From Hyphococcus sp. (GTDB taxonomy: Bacteria; Pseudomonadota; Alphaproteobacteria; Caulobacterales; Parvularculaceae): a stretch of DNA of 64,000 nt. Positions 1 to 8,619 of this stretch are shown one piece after another. How positions within the stretch are numbered: position 1 is the first letter of the stretch; each line of letters begins with the position of its first letter. The position numbers and the translations under genes were made by a program. Below the pieces are notes generated by a model. The model saw only the letters and a list, made by a program, of their open reading frames with translations. It had not been told where the DNA came from and made no database searches. Where the stretch lies: positions 1 through 64,000 of the forward strand of contig JAJFFY010000078.1 in NCBI GenBank assembly GCA_021776415.1, written 5' to 3'.

Positions 1-144
1 TACGCCTATGAGGCGATTGCTGGACGGCCGTTGGGGGCGCGAGCACAAGCGGTCGGTTTTCGAGTGGGCATCGTCTTGCTGGCGTCGCTCATGATTTTTG
101 TTACGTGGAACGACATCAATAATCTGATCTCGTCTATCAGCTAG
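1..144 (+). CDS. rseP: RIP metalloprotease RseP, C-terminal end
   Basis: The window opens inside a gene whose last 47 codons read in frame from base 1 to a TAG at 142-144. The translation contains the RseP-type tail: GRPLGARAQ, then a hydrophobic helix (VGIVLLASLMIFV) and TWNDINNLI. This matches the final transmembrane segment of site-2 zinc metalloproteases of the RseP family, inner-membrane enzymes that cleave anti-sigma factors. The HExxH active site lies outside the window. It stops 9 bases before bamA, the usual rseP-bamA order in Proteobacteria. Confidence 0.85.
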   Translation, partial: YAYEAIAGRPLGARAQAVGFRVGIVLLASLMIFVTWNDINNLISSIS

Positions 145-153
145 GGCGTCGGC

Positions 154-2754
154 ATGAGTTTGAATGGGTCGGGCGGCGGCGCGGGTTGCGCTATATTTAC
201 TTTCGCAGTTTTTCTTGTTGGGCTTGCCAGCAGCTTTAGCGCTCAGGCGCAAGCGCCGGCGACGCAACAGCCAGGAGCGGCGCAACCGGCGCCAATCATT
301 CAGGGCGTCGCTGTGCGCGGCAATGAGCGTATTGAGGCGGGAACGGTTTCCTCCTACCTGCCTTTGCAGCCAGGCATGCCGGCGGACCCGGAGCTGTTGG
401 ACCTATCGCTTAAAACGCTTTTTAACACCGGCCTTTTTTCGGACGTTGCACTTGAGATGCTGGAAGATGGCAATCTGCTAATCGACGTCAAAGAAAACCC
501 GATCGTCAATCGTGTGATCTTTGAAGGCAATCGCCGGGTAAAAGATGACAAGATTACCGAAGAAATTCAGCTGGCGGCGCGGACCATCTATACGCGCTCT
601 AAAGTGCAGGCCGATGCGCAGAGGATTGTCGAGTTATATCGCGCCAAAGGCCGCTTTGCTGCGTCCGTCACGCCAAAGGTTACGCCTTTAGCGCAAAACC
701 GCATTGATGTGATTTTTGAAGTTGACGAAGGTCCAAAGACCGGCGTTGCAAAGGTCAATTTTGTTGGCAACAATATTTACACTGACAACGAACTACGCGG
801 CGAGATATTGACCAAGGAAAGTCGCTGGTGGCGGTTTTTCAGCAGTAATGACAATTATGACCCTGATCGGCTGGAATTTGAGCGTGAGCTTTTACGCAAG
901 CATTATGGTCGCAATGGATATGCGGATTTCTCTGTGGTTTCCGCTGTTGCAGAGCTGACGCCGGACCGCAAAGATTTCTTCATCACATTCACGATCGATG
1001 AGGGCCCGCAATATACTATTGGCGAAGTGCGCGTAAGAACAACGCTTGCCAAGCTTGATGAAGATGTTCTCGAGCGTTTTATCCCGATCAAGTCCGGCGC
1101 GACCTATGATTCCGAAAGGGTCGAAAATGCAATCGAATCAATTACTTTCGCCACTGGCTCGTCGGGATACGCCTTCGTTGACGTTAATCCTCGTTTGAGC
1201 CGGCATGCTGACAGCAAAACCATAGATATTATCTTCGAAGTAAATGAGGGCCCGCGGGTCTATGTCGAGCGCATTAATATCAAAGGCAATACGCGCACAC
1301 TCGATAAAGTAATTCGCCGCGAGATCAGGATTGCTGAAGGCGATCCATTCAATCGCGTGCTTGTTGATCGTTCGAAAGCGCGGGTTCGTTCACTGGGCTT
1401 CTTCAAAGAAATTGAGATCGAAGAAAAGCCGGGTTCTGCGCCTGACCGAACGGAGCTCGATGTTACCGTTCAGGAGCAGGCGACCGGATCGTTCAGTATC
1501 GGCGTCGGCGTTTCTTCTACCGAGAACTTTATTGTCGATCTGTCGGTTGAAGAGCGTAACCTTATGGGCCGCGGCCAGCTATTGCGCTTTCGTGCGCAGG
1601 CAAGCTCGCGCACTAGGCTGGTCGACATACAGTTTACTCAGCCATATTTTCTGGGGCGGAATTTAGCCGCGGGCGTTTCCGCTTTTAATCAGCGAACAAA
1701 CTTTCGTGAATCAGGATTTATTCGAAATCGCATTGGCTTTGGATTGAACAGTGGCTTCCAGATTTCTGAATATGGCCGTGGTGGCCTGAACTATCAGTTT
1801 ACCAACGATGATGTCCGTATTGACAGCCTAAGCCAGCAGAACATTCTTGGCGGCGTCGATCCATTGTCGATATTGGCTCCCGGGGCCACGCCGATTTCGG
1901 TGACGCCTGTAGTGGTGAACGGCCAGACAAACCAAGTTGTAGTCGCAACATTGTGTGACTTTATCGTCCAATCGCTTTCCCCGACCTGCCAATCTCGTGG
2001 ACAATTTGTAACGTCGTTGATCGGCGCTTCGGTTTCTTTCGATACAAGAAATGACCCTTTCAAGCCCACTCGCGGGTGGCGTGCGATTATATCGGCGCGG
2101 TTTGCCGGACTTGGCGGCGACGTTAATTATTATCAAACCGAGGCTTCCGGCGCCTATTATCGTCCGCTAATCGGCAAATTTGTTGGCGTGGTGAAGGGCC
2201 GGGCCGGGTATATTGATGGTTATGGCGGCGATGATGTGCGGCTGTCTGATCGTTTCTTTGAGGGTGCGTCATCGTTTCGCGGATTTGAAGTTGCCGGCGT
2301 CGGGCCGCGCTTCTTGACCCGTTTTGACACACGGGAAAACCGCCCGGACGGCCAATCCATTGGGGCCAAAGCTTACGCCATTGGCACTGTTGAGATATTG
2401 CTGCCTTTGCCTTTGCCGGAAGAATATGGCATTCGCGCCTCACTATTTACCGACTTTGGCACCGTCGGGCTGGTTGATGAGTCGACAAAATTCATCAATG
2501 GTGATTCATCGTTCTTCCTGGACGTGCCGTTGCTTGATGTAGACGGCGCTCCAATTTTGGATGATATGGGGCTTGCGACTATTATTACTCTTGCGCCGGT
2601 TCAAGATGCGCTGGCGCTAAGGGTGACGGCAGGGGTTTCGGTAAGTTGGGATTCACCATTTGGGCCCGTTCGGTTCGACTTTGCGGAGGTTTTACGCCAA
2701 GAAATATATGACCAGACCGAGGGCTTCCGATTTAGTGCTGGGACAAGCTTTTAG
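154..2754 (+). CDS. bamA: Outer membrane protein assembly factor BamA
   Basis: BamA is the central barrel of the BAM complex, which folds and inserts outer-membrane proteins. The 866-residue product starts with a hydrophobic signal peptide ending near AQAQA (about residues 1-33). About five POTRA repeats follow (first one at VRGNERIE; others at VNRVIFEGN, VAKVNFVGN, IGEVRVR, VERINIKGN), then a C-terminal 16-strand barrel. The conserved barrel loop 6 motif appears as SSFRGFEVAGVGPR, and the protein ends in Phe (AGTSF), the usual outer-membrane barrel signature. It is longer than the roughly 770-810 residues common in the family; the extra length seems to lie in barrel loops, for example the stretch around residues 575-625. 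It follows rseP and precedes ompH. Confidence 0.97.
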   Translation: MSLNGSGGGAGCAIFTFAVFLVGLASSFSAQAQAPATQQPGAAQPAPIIQGVAVRGNERIEAGTVSSYLPLQPGMPADPELLDLSLKTLFNTGLFSDVALEMLEDGNLLIDVKENPIVNRVIFEGNRRVKDDKITEEIQLAARTIYTRSKVQADAQRIVELYRAKGRFAASVTPKVTPLAQNRIDVIFEVDEGPKTGVAKVNFVGNNIYTDNELRGEILTKESRWWRFFSSNDNYDPDRLEFERELLRKHYGRNGYADFSVVSAVAELTPDRKDFFITFTIDEGPQYTIGEVRVRTTLAKLDEDVLERFIPIKSGATYDSERVENAIESITFATGSSGYAFVDVNPRLSRHADSKTIDIIFEVNEGPRVYVERINIKGNTRTLDKVIRREIRIAEGDPFNRVLVDRSKARVRSLGFFKEIEIEEKPGSAPDRTELDVTVQEQATGSFSIGVGVSSTENFIVDLSVEERNLMGRGQLLRFRAQASSRTRLVDIQFTQPYFLGRNLAAGVSAFNQRTNFRESGFIRNRIGFGLNSGFQISEYGRGGLNYQFTNDDVRIDSLSQQNILGGVDPLSILAPGATPISVTPVVVNGQTNQVVVATLCDFIVQSLSPTCQSRGQFVTSLIGASVSFDTRNDPFKPTRGWRAIISARFAGLGGDVNYYQTEASGAYYRPLIGKFVGVVKGRAGYIDGYGGDDVRLSDRFFEGASSFRGFEVAGVGPRFLTRFDTRENRPDGQSIGAKAYAIGTVEILLPLPLPEEYGIRASLFTDFGTVGLVDESTKFINGDSSFFLDVPLLDVDGAPILDDMGLATIITLAPVQDALALRVTAGVSVSWDSPFGPVRFDFAEVLRQEIYDQTEGFRFSAGTSF

Positions 2755-2771
2755 AAAGTATGAGGTGTAAC

Positions 2772-3416
2772 ATGAAAAAACAGTTTTTTGCGATTACAGG
2801 CGCTATTGCGCTTACGCTCGCCGGCGCCGCTGGCTTTGCTGCGGTCAACAGTGCAGAAGCACAAAGCGCACAACAAGCGCCGGTAATTTTGGTTATTAAC
2901 AGCGCGCAGATTGTAAACCAGTCAAAGGCGGGCAAAACCATTCCAGACCAAGCCAAAGCAGTCCAGGAAAGTGTCGTTAAAGAGCTTGAGGCCGAAGTCG
3001 CCAAGCTCAAGAAGGACATTGAGAACTATCAGAAGAATGCATCGTTAATGTCTGATGAAGTTCGTGCACAGACAGAGCAGGAGCTTCAGATACGTCAGCA
3101 ATATGCATTGCCGCAGCGAGAAAAAATTGTATCTCAAGTCTTTAACCAAGCACTCCAAAACGCACAAAGCAAAATTCTCATTGCGAGTCAGCCGATAATG
3201 AAAGACATTATCGAAAAACGTGGAGCTACTATTGTGCTTGATACATCACAAGTAATGTATGCTGCCGTTGAAACGGATATCACGCAGGAAGTGATCGCTG
3301 TGCTCGACAAGAAGATGAAAACAGTTGAGGTGCAGAAGATCTCTCTTGCAGAAATCGAAAAGCAGCTCCAGGAAGTAGCAAAAGCCCAGGCTGAGGCGGC
3401 GAATAGCAAGAAATAA
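2772..3416 (+). CDS. skp: OmpH/Skp family periplasmic chaperone
   Basis: This is an OmpH/Skp-type chaperone that holds unfolded outer-membrane proteins in the periplasm for BamA. The start chosen is ATG 2772 (MKKQFFAITGAIALTLAG), which has GAGGTG five bases upstream and gives a clean signal peptide ending near NSAEA. An in-frame ATG at 2760 would add four residues but lacks a ribosome site. The mature part is rich in Lys, Glu, Gln and Ala with long heptad-like stretches (about residues 60-140) fitting the paired alpha-helical tentacles of Skp. At about 214 residues it is somewhat longer than E. coli Skp (161). It lies 17 bases after bamA, as in many Proteobacteria. Confidence 0.9.
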   Translation: MKKQFFAITGAIALTLAGAAGFAAVNSAEAQSAQQAPVILVINSAQIVNQSKAGKTIPDQAKAVQESVVKELEAEVAKLKKDIENYQKNASLMSDEVRAQTEQELQIRQQYALPQREKIVSQVFNQALQNAQSKILIASQPIMKDIIEKRGATIVLDTSQVMYAAVETDITQEVIAVLDKKMKTVEVQKISLAEIEKQLQEVAKAQAEAANSKK

Positions 3417-3449
3417 GTAGCCCGAATACGCCTCGATATAGCAGTCCCC

Positions 3450-3472
3450 GGCCGGCGCGGCGTGCGCCGGCC
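3450..3472 (+). terminator. GC-rich hairpin between skp and lpxD
   Basis: A perfect 9-bp stem (GGCCGGCGC / GCGCCGGCC) with a 5-base loop is followed by a T-rich run (gtttctatttt). It looks like an intrinsic terminator or attenuator inside the bamA-lpx operon and could lower lpx expression relative to bamA-skp. The T run is interrupted, so termination is probably partial. Confidence 0.55.
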
Positions 3473-3508
3473 GTTTCTATTTTAGTGCAAACAGGATAGA
3501 AGACGGCC

Positions 3509-4522
3509 ATGCCAGACCCGCGATTTTTTATCCAGAGCGCACCGCTTACATATCTGGAAGCAGCAAGCTCCATTAGCGCTGGGCTATCGCAAGAGAGCGG
3601 AGGGCTGATCACGCATGTTGCAGCCTTGGATGAACACGATCTCCAATCCGCGATTGTTTACTGTGAGGATGAGGCGTCGCTTGCCAGTCTAACGGATCGG
3701 CGGTTTGGCGTTTGCGCAACCACGGCGGCGCTTGCTGAGAAATGCAAAGGCGAGGGTGTTTTGCTGACGGTTAAATCGCCTAAGCTTGCTTTCGCGACCC
3801 TGGCTGGATTGCTGCACCAATCCATTGAGGATGAAGCGCTGCCTGTCACTGTTGAGACGCTTGTTCATCCTGAATCGTATATCCATCAGAGTGTTTCGGT
3901 GGGCGCTGGCGTTGATATTGGCGCCGGCGTTCACATCGGCCCGCATTGCCATATCGGCTGCGGAGTGGTGATTGGCGCTGGCGCAAAAATCGCTGCCGGA
4001 TCAACCATTACCCACGCAATCATTGGTAAAAATGTGCATATTTTAGCTGGTGTACGGATCGGGCAGGCCGGCTTTGGTTTTGTCGAAGATCAGGGGCGTA
4101 TAGTGCGCGTACCCCAGCTTGGGCGCGTCGTCATTAAAGATGATGTTGAGATTGGCGCGAATACGACAATCGATCGCGGAGCGCTCACCGATACGGTGAT
4201 AGGCAAGGGTACAAAGATCGATAATTTGGTGCAAATCGGTCACAACACCCGTATCGGCGAATATTGCATTTTGGCGGCGCAAACGGGTATATCTGGCAGC
4301 TGTGTTATTGGCGATGGCGTTCTCATGGGAGGCCAGGTTGGATTGGCTGACCACCTCCATATTGGCGACGGCGTGCAGCTTGCGGCAAAAGCCGGTTTAA
4401 TGCGTGATGTGCCGGCTGGGGAGCGATGGGGCGGCGCGCCGGCGCGGCCGATCAAGGAATGGCTTCGTGAAACTGTCAGGCTGTCCAGGCTTGGAAAAGA
4501 AAAAAGTGGAAAAAATACATGA
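3509..4522 (+). CDS. lpxD: UDP-3-O-acylglucosamine N-acyltransferase LpxD
   Basis: LpxD adds the second (N-linked) hydroxyacyl chain to UDP-3-O-acylglucosamine, the third step of lipid A synthesis, in the cytoplasm. The 337-residue product has the N-terminal uridine-binding domain (about 1-105) and a long left-handed beta helix of hexapeptide repeats (about 110-300), seen as repeated [V/I]GxG units such as [20 protein letters not shown]. The expected active-site His lies in [14 protein letters not shown]. The gene overlaps fabZ by four bases (ATGA), showing translational coupling. Confidence 0.96.
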   Translation: MPDPRFFIQSAPLTYLEAASSISAGLSQESGGLITHVAALDEHDLQSAIVYCEDEASLASLTDRRFGVCATTAALAEKCKGEGVLLTVKSPKLAFATLAGLLHQSIEDEALPVTVETLVHPESYIHQSVSVGAGVDIGAGVHIGPHCHIGCGVVIGAGAKIAAGSTITHAIIGKNVHILAGVRIGQAGFGFVEDQGRIVRVPQLGRVVIKDDVEIGANTTIDRGALTDTVIGKGTKIDNLVQIGHNTRIGEYCILAAQTGISGSCVIGDGVLMGGQVGLADHLHIGDGVQLAAKAGLMRDVPAGERWGGAPARPIKEWLRETVRLSRLGKEKSGKNT

Positions 4523-4983
4523 CGCAACTTGAGCCGGGCAAAACCGTTCTGGAGGTCGATGAGTTGATGCAGCTCCTGCCTCACCGGTTTCCTTTTTTGC
4601 TGATCGACCGCCTGGTTGATATTAAACCGGGCGATAGTGCGGTCGGCATCAAAAATGTCAGCTATAGCGATCAGATTTTTCAAGGGCATTTTCCGCAGAA
4701 GCCGGTTATGCCTGGTGTGTTAATTATTGAAGCGATGGCGCAGGCTGCTGCAGCATTTACATCCTATACAGAAAATCTTGATACAGATGGTAAAATAGTA
4801 CTATTTATGGGGGTAGACAAGGCGCGCTTTCGAAAGCCGGTCATTCCCGGTGATCAGTTGAGAATAAATGTGCGGACAGTTCATCGCCGGGCGCCGGTGT
4901 GGCGTTTTCAAAGCACGGCCTATGTTGACGATGCGCGCGTTGCGGACGCAACATATTCCGCGATGCTTGCTCAAGGGATCTGA
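4519..4983 (+). CDS. fabZ: 3-hydroxyacyl-ACP dehydratase FabZ
   Basis: FabZ removes water from 3-hydroxyacyl-ACP in fatty acid elongation and competes with LpxA/LpxD for hydroxyacyl-ACP. The 154-residue protein is a single hot-dog domain. It carries [12 protein letters not shown] with the catalytic His and the [22 protein letters not shown] helix with the catalytic Glu. The start codon overlaps the lpxD stop, and the lpxD-fabZ-lpxA order is the classical lipid A gene order. Confidence 0.97.
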   Translation: MTQLEPGKTVLEVDELMQLLPHRFPFLLIDRLVDIKPGDSAVGIKNVSYSDQIFQGHFPQKPVMPGVLIIEAMAQAAAAFTSYTENLDTDGKIVLFMGVDKARFRKPVIPGDQLRINVRTVHRRAPVWRFQSTAYVDDARVADATYSAMLAQGI

Positions 4984-4991
4984 TCATATCG

Positions 4992-5786
4992 ATGCGTGGC
5001 ATGAACATTCATCCGACTGCAATCATTGAGGACGGCGCCGAGCTTGGCGCTGATGTTGTGATCGGCCCGATGTGCCATGTTGGTCCATCAGTGCGTCTTC
5101 ATGATGGCGTTACGCTACAGAAGTGTGTTGTCATCGAAGGGGATACTGAGATTGGCGCACGCACAATAGTCCACCCGTTTACGGTGCTGGGCGGTCCGCC
5201 GCAGCATTTGAAGTATCGCGGCGAAGCCACAAAACTTATTGTTGGCGCCGATGTGATCGTGCGTGAAAATGTGACGATGAATACCGGCACTGTTGATGGT
5301 GGCGGTGTAACACGGGTCGGCGATCGTGGGTTTTTCATGATTGGTTCTCATGTTGCTCATGATTGCAACATTGGCAGCGATGTCATTTGCTCTATTAATG
5401 TTGCGGTTGGCGGCCATGTAACGGTTGGCGAGGGCGCATTCCTTGGCGGACAGTCCGCCATTCACCAGTTCTGCCGTATTGGCGATTATGCGTTTGTCGG
5501 CGGATGTGCAGCGGTGATCACCGACATTATTCCTTATGCCTCGGCGTTCGGTAATCATGCGCGACTGGCGGGGCTGAATATTATCGGCTTGAAACGGCGC
5601 GGTATGGAGCGAACGACAATACACGCCTTGCGCGCGGCCTACCGAATTCTGTTTGACGATCGCGATACGTTTAAGGAGCGTGTCGATCACGTTCGTGAAG
5701 AGTTCACCGACTGTGACGAAGTCCAACGTATCGTTAAATTTATCTATGTCGATACGTCACGGCCATTGATGACGCCCAGGCGCTAG
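4992..5786 (+). CDS. lpxA: UDP-GlcNAc O-acyltransferase LpxA
   Basis: LpxA catalyses the first step of lipid A synthesis, 3-O-acylation of UDP-GlcNAc from hydroxyacyl-ACP. The 264-residue protein has a hexapeptide-repeat beta helix from residue 5 to about 190 (IHPTAIIEDGAELGADVVIG) and a C-terminal helical domain. The catalytic His fits MIGSHVAHDCNIG, and the family motif QFCRIGDYAFVGG is present. Two in-frame ATGs (4992 and 5001) both suit; neither has a strong ribosome site, and the second gives MNIHPTAI, closer to the usual N-terminus. Confidence 0.96.
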   Translation: MRGMNIHPTAIIEDGAELGADVVIGPMCHVGPSVRLHDGVTLQKCVVIEGDTEIGARTIVHPFTVLGGPPQHLKYRGEATKLIVGADVIVRENVTMNTGTVDGGGVTRVGDRGFFMIGSHVAHDCNIGSDVICSINVAVGGHVTVGEGAFLGGQSAIHQFCRIGDYAFVGGCAAVITDIIPYASAFGNHARLAGLNIIGLKRRGMERTTIHALRAAYRILFDDRDTFKERVDHVREEFTDCDEVQRIVKFIYVDTSRPLMTPRR

Positions 5787-5791
5787 TCCCG

Positions 5792-6643
5792 ATGGTTCGC
5801 TGGCGAAAACTCGGGATACTCGCCGGTGGCGGCGCCTTGCCGGAATGTATTGCCTCGTCTTGCGCTGAGCGTGCTGAGGCGTTTCACATTATCAGAATCA
5901 TTGGCTCGGCCGGACCATCGCTTGAAGCCCTACCCGGAGATGATTGCGGCATCGGCGAGATTGGCAAGATATTACGTATATTGAAGGCCGAGAATTGCGA
6001 CGCTGTCGTTTTCGCTGGCACGGTCAAAAGGCCCAACTTCGCCGCCCTTAAAGCGGACTGGCGCGGAGCTGCGTTGATGCCTAAAATTATCTCCGCTGCG
6101 GCTAAAGGCGACGGCGCATTGTTGGGCGTGCTTGTCGATACCGTGGAGGCGGATGGCTTTTTAGTGGTCGGCGCAGATGAGGCGATGCAGGGACTGGAGG
6201 CGCCGCCCGGCGCGCTTGGTGCGCATCATCCCGATGAAAAAGATTTTCGCGATATGCGAAAAGCCGCAGCGCTCATAAACGCACTCGGACCGTTTGATGT
6301 CGGCCAGGCAGCTGTCGTTGCTGACGGTTTAGTCATTGCGATTGAAGCTGCAGAGGGTACGGACGGCATGCTGCGACGCTGCACGGAATTAGCTGACGCT
6401 AATGAACGCGGCGCACGGGTCGGGACATTAGTTAAACGCCCAAAGCCGGGCCAGGAATTGCGCGTTGATCTGCCGGTCATCGGCCCGGAGACCATTCGCC
6501 GCGCAGACAGAGCAGGCCTTCGCGGCGTTGCGGTTGAGGCGGGTTTTGCATTGATTATTGATCGCGAAGAAGTTGTCCACTGCGCGGATAAAGCCGGGTT
6601 ATTCGTATACGGTTTTTCTGATACTGATATGAGGGAGCCGTGA
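5792..6643 (+). CDS. lpxI: UDP-2,3-diacylglucosamine pyrophosphatase LpxI
   Basis: LpxI hydrolyses UDP-2,3-diacylglucosamine to lipid X and UMP. It is the form used by most Alphaproteobacteria in place of LpxH. The 283-residue product begins KLGILAGGGALP, the typical DUF1009 N-terminus, and has the conserved C-terminal half (VGTLVKRPKPGQELRVDLPVIGPETI, split in sequence by one Gly-Gln turn). It sits between lpxA and lpxB, starts 5 bases after lpxA and overlaps lpxB by four bases. No lpxH-like gene is seen in the window. Confidence 0.93.
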   Translation: MVRWRKLGILAGGGALPECIASSCAERAEAFHIIRIIGSAGPSLEALPGDDCGIGEIGKILRILKAENCDAVVFAGTVKRPNFAALKADWRGAALMPKIISAAAKGDGALLGVLVDTVEADGFLVVGADEAMQGLEAPPGALGAHHPDEKDFRDMRKAAALINALGPFDVGQAAVVADGLVIAIEAAEGTDGMLRRCTELADANERGARVGTLVKRPKPGQELRVDLPVIGPETIRRADRAGLRGVAVEAGFALIIDREEVVHCADKAGLFVYGFSDTDMREP

Positions 6644-7821
6644 ACGCGTCTGCAAACCGTTCTGGCGCGTCGCTAAAACTGATGTTGTGCGCAGTCGAGC
6701 CATCCGGTGATGCACTCGGCGCGGCGTTGATAAATGAGCTTCGTAAAAAATCTCCTGATGTCGAAATTTTTGGTTGCGGCGGCGCGCTGATGAAAGCGGC
6801 GGGGCTCGAGAGCCTCTTTCCGATCGATCCGTTTTCGGTCATTGGTCCCATCGACGCCATGAAGGCGCTGCCGGCGGCGCATAAAGCCGCAGACGCTCTG
6901 ACGTTGGAGGCGGAAGCAAAATCGGCGGACGCGGTAATTCTGATTGACGGATGGTCATTCGCCCGAATTGCAGCAAAGAAGATAAAACAACGCGCGCCAG
7001 AAGCGAAGCTTATCAAATATGTAGCACCGCAAGTGTGGGCGTCGCGTCCGCACCGGACAAAGACGGTCGCTGCGCTTTTTGACGGCATTCTGACGCTGTT
7101 TGATTTTGAGCCGGCTTGGTTTGAAAAAGAGGGTGTGCGGAGCAAGTTTGTAGGCCATTCCACGTTTCAAGCCGCCGCGCAGGCGCGTGATGATGACGCC
7201 GCGTTCCGCGAGCGACACGGCCTTGATGATAGCCCCCTGCTTGCGGTTCTGCCGGGCAGCCGCAATGGCGAGGTGCGTCGGTTGCTGGCGCCTTATCGGC
7301 AGACGGTGGAAATTCTGCGCAAGACTATTCCCGATTTGCAGACGGCGCTTGTGGCGGCGCCGGCCGTGAAGCCGGAGGTCGCTATGGCGGCGGCGAACTG
7401 GCCGGGCGGCGCGGCGTTGATTGGCGCTGCGGAGCGCTATCAGGCCTATCGTGCGGCGACAGCGGCGCTGGCCGCCTCAGGCACCGCGACAACCGAGCTG
7501 GCGATCTGCCGAACGCCGATGGTGGTCGGTTATTGCATCGACTGGGCATCAGCGCTCTGGGTTCGCAATGTCGCCACGGTTCGCTACCTCTCGATGATTA
7601 ATATCGCTGCGGGCCGAGAAATTATCCCGGAATTTCTGCAGGGAGACTGTAAACCTGAAGCGATGGCGGCGGCGCTTGCACCGCTTTTGACGGGCGCGGC
7701 GGAGCGGCGCGCCCAGCTGGAGGCGTTCCCCGAGCAGCTGCAAAAATTCGGCGTCGGCGGGCCGCCGGCAGCAGCGCTGGCTGCGGAGACAATTCTGGAA
7801 TGGGCGGCAAAATCCGGCTAA
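6640..7821 (+). CDS. lpxB: Lipid-A-disaccharide synthase LpxB
   Basis: LpxB joins lipid X to UDP-2,3-diacylglucosamine to make the disaccharide core of lipid A at the inner face of the inner membrane. The start is GTG 6640, overlapping the lpxI stop (GTGA), with GAGGGAG just upstream. The 393-residue GT-B protein shows the N-terminal pattern VEPSGDALGAALI, the ID-G-W-S-F segment, APQVWASRPHR, LPGSRNGEVRRL and SGTATTELAICRTPMVVGY near the C-terminus, all typical of family GT19. It is the last gene of the lpx operon; tRNA-Trp follows 67 bases later. Confidence 0.96.
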   Translation: MNASANRSGASLKLMLCAVEPSGDALGAALINELRKKSPDVEIFGCGGALMKAAGLESLFPIDPFSVIGPIDAMKALPAAHKAADALTLEAEAKSADAVILIDGWSFARIAAKKIKQRAPEAKLIKYVAPQVWASRPHRTKTVAALFDGILTLFDFEPAWFEKEGVRSKFVGHSTFQAAAQARDDDAAFRERHGLDDSPLLAVLPGSRNGEVRRLLAPYRQTVEILRKTIPDLQTALVAAPAVKPEVAMAAANWPGGAALIGAAERYQAYRAATAALAASGTATTELAICRTPMVVGYCIDWASALWVRNVATVRYLSMINIAAGREIIPEFLQGDCKPEAMAAALAPLLTGAAERRAQLEAFPEQLQKFGVGGPPAAALAAETILEWAAKSG

Positions 7822-7888
7822 AGCGGGCGCTGGCGCCATTTCGCTGTTGCAAGCCGGCCCCCGCCGTCCTAATGCATGAGATGGCCTT

Positions 7889-7964
7889 AGGGGTGTAGCT
7901 CAGTTGGTAGAGCATCGGTCTCCAAAACCGAGGGTCGTGGGTTCGAGTCCCTCCGCCCCTGCCA
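7889..7964 (+). tRNA. trnW: tRNA-Trp (anticodon CCA)
   Basis: A complete 76-base tRNA. The acceptor arms AGGGGTG and CGCCCCT pair with one G-U, the D-arm is TAGCTCAGTTGGTAGAGC, the anticodon stem TCGGT/ACCGA encloses the loop CTCCAAA giving anticodon CCA, the T-arm is GTGGGTTCGAGTCCCTC, and G plus encoded CCA end the gene. A short hairpin (GCCAG/CTGGC) follows. In many Alphaproteobacteria this tRNA precedes secE-nusG; here secE is 22 kb away. Confidence 0.97.
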
Positions 7965-8009
7965 GTCTCTGGCAAAGATAAAGCGCCGAACAGTTGGCTC
8001 CTGGATATC

Positions 8010-8597
8010 CTAAACCAGTGTCGCCAAAGTTTTCTCAGCCGCCATATCGGCGATGTCGTCGCGGCTGACGGCGCCGGATTGCTTGAACCAGTTATGGGTC
8101 CAGTTGAGCATGCCGAAGAATAACATGACATGAGCTCTTAGCCGGCCATGATCCGGTTGAACATCGGGTGCGGAGCGCTTCAGCAGGTCTTCGGCAAAGT
8201 CGATGATCTGGCGCTGTATGGCGATGATTTCTTTTTGCTGAGGTTTCGGCAGATTGTTCAATTCATATAGCAGAACCTTTTGGCTGTTTGCTGCGCCGGT
8301 ATATCGCCGCATCAACTCACGCGATAATTGTTTGAATAACTCCGCTGGCGGAGCATCTGCTGCCTCAAGGTCGTGTATGATTTCCAACAGCAATTTCATA
8401 TGAGCGTTCATGACGTCAAATAAAATTGCCTCCTTGGATGAATAATAGTGATAGATGAGCGATTTAGAGGTGTTGCAGGCGGCCGCAAGGTCAACGATCG
8501 AAGCGCCGTCAAATCCATCGCTGGCGAACAGCTTTGCGGCCTCTTTGGTAATGAGCTCGCGCTTTTGGTCGTAATCGGCTGCTTGTTGTCGGGCCAT
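8010..8597 (-). CDS. paaR: TetR family regulator, probable PaaR
   Basis: A 195-residue TetR/AcrR-type repressor. The N-terminal helix-turn-helix is at about residues 14-60 (KLFASDGFDGASIVDLAAA then SKSLIYHYYSSKEAILFDV), followed by a helical ligand domain. It is the last gene of the minus-strand paaG-paaZ-paaK-paaR operon (22 bases after paaK). TetR-type PaaR proteins replace PaaX in several proteobacterial groups and are known or predicted to be released by phenylacetyl-CoA. I infer that it controls the operator-like sites at 12866-12885 and 14153-14172, including its own operon. Confidence 0.82.
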   Translation of the reverse strand: MARQQAADYDQKRELITKEAAKLFASDGFDGASIVDLAAACNTSKSLIYHYYSSKEAILFDVMNAHMKLLLEIIHDLEAADAPPAELFKQLSRELMRRYTGAANSQKVLLYELNNLPKPQQKEIIAIQRQIIDFAEDLLKRSAPDVQPDHGRLRAHVMLFFGMLNWTHNWFKQSGAVSRDDIADMAAEKTLATLV

Positions 8598-8619
8598 ATG
8601 CCTTGCTCGCTATAGGGGG

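Noticed and set aside
7889-7964. tRNA-Trp considered as an integration site for an element carrying the paa genes.
   Set aside because: No integrase and no duplicated tRNA 3' end was seen to 30 kb; the paa genes look like native GC-rich genes.
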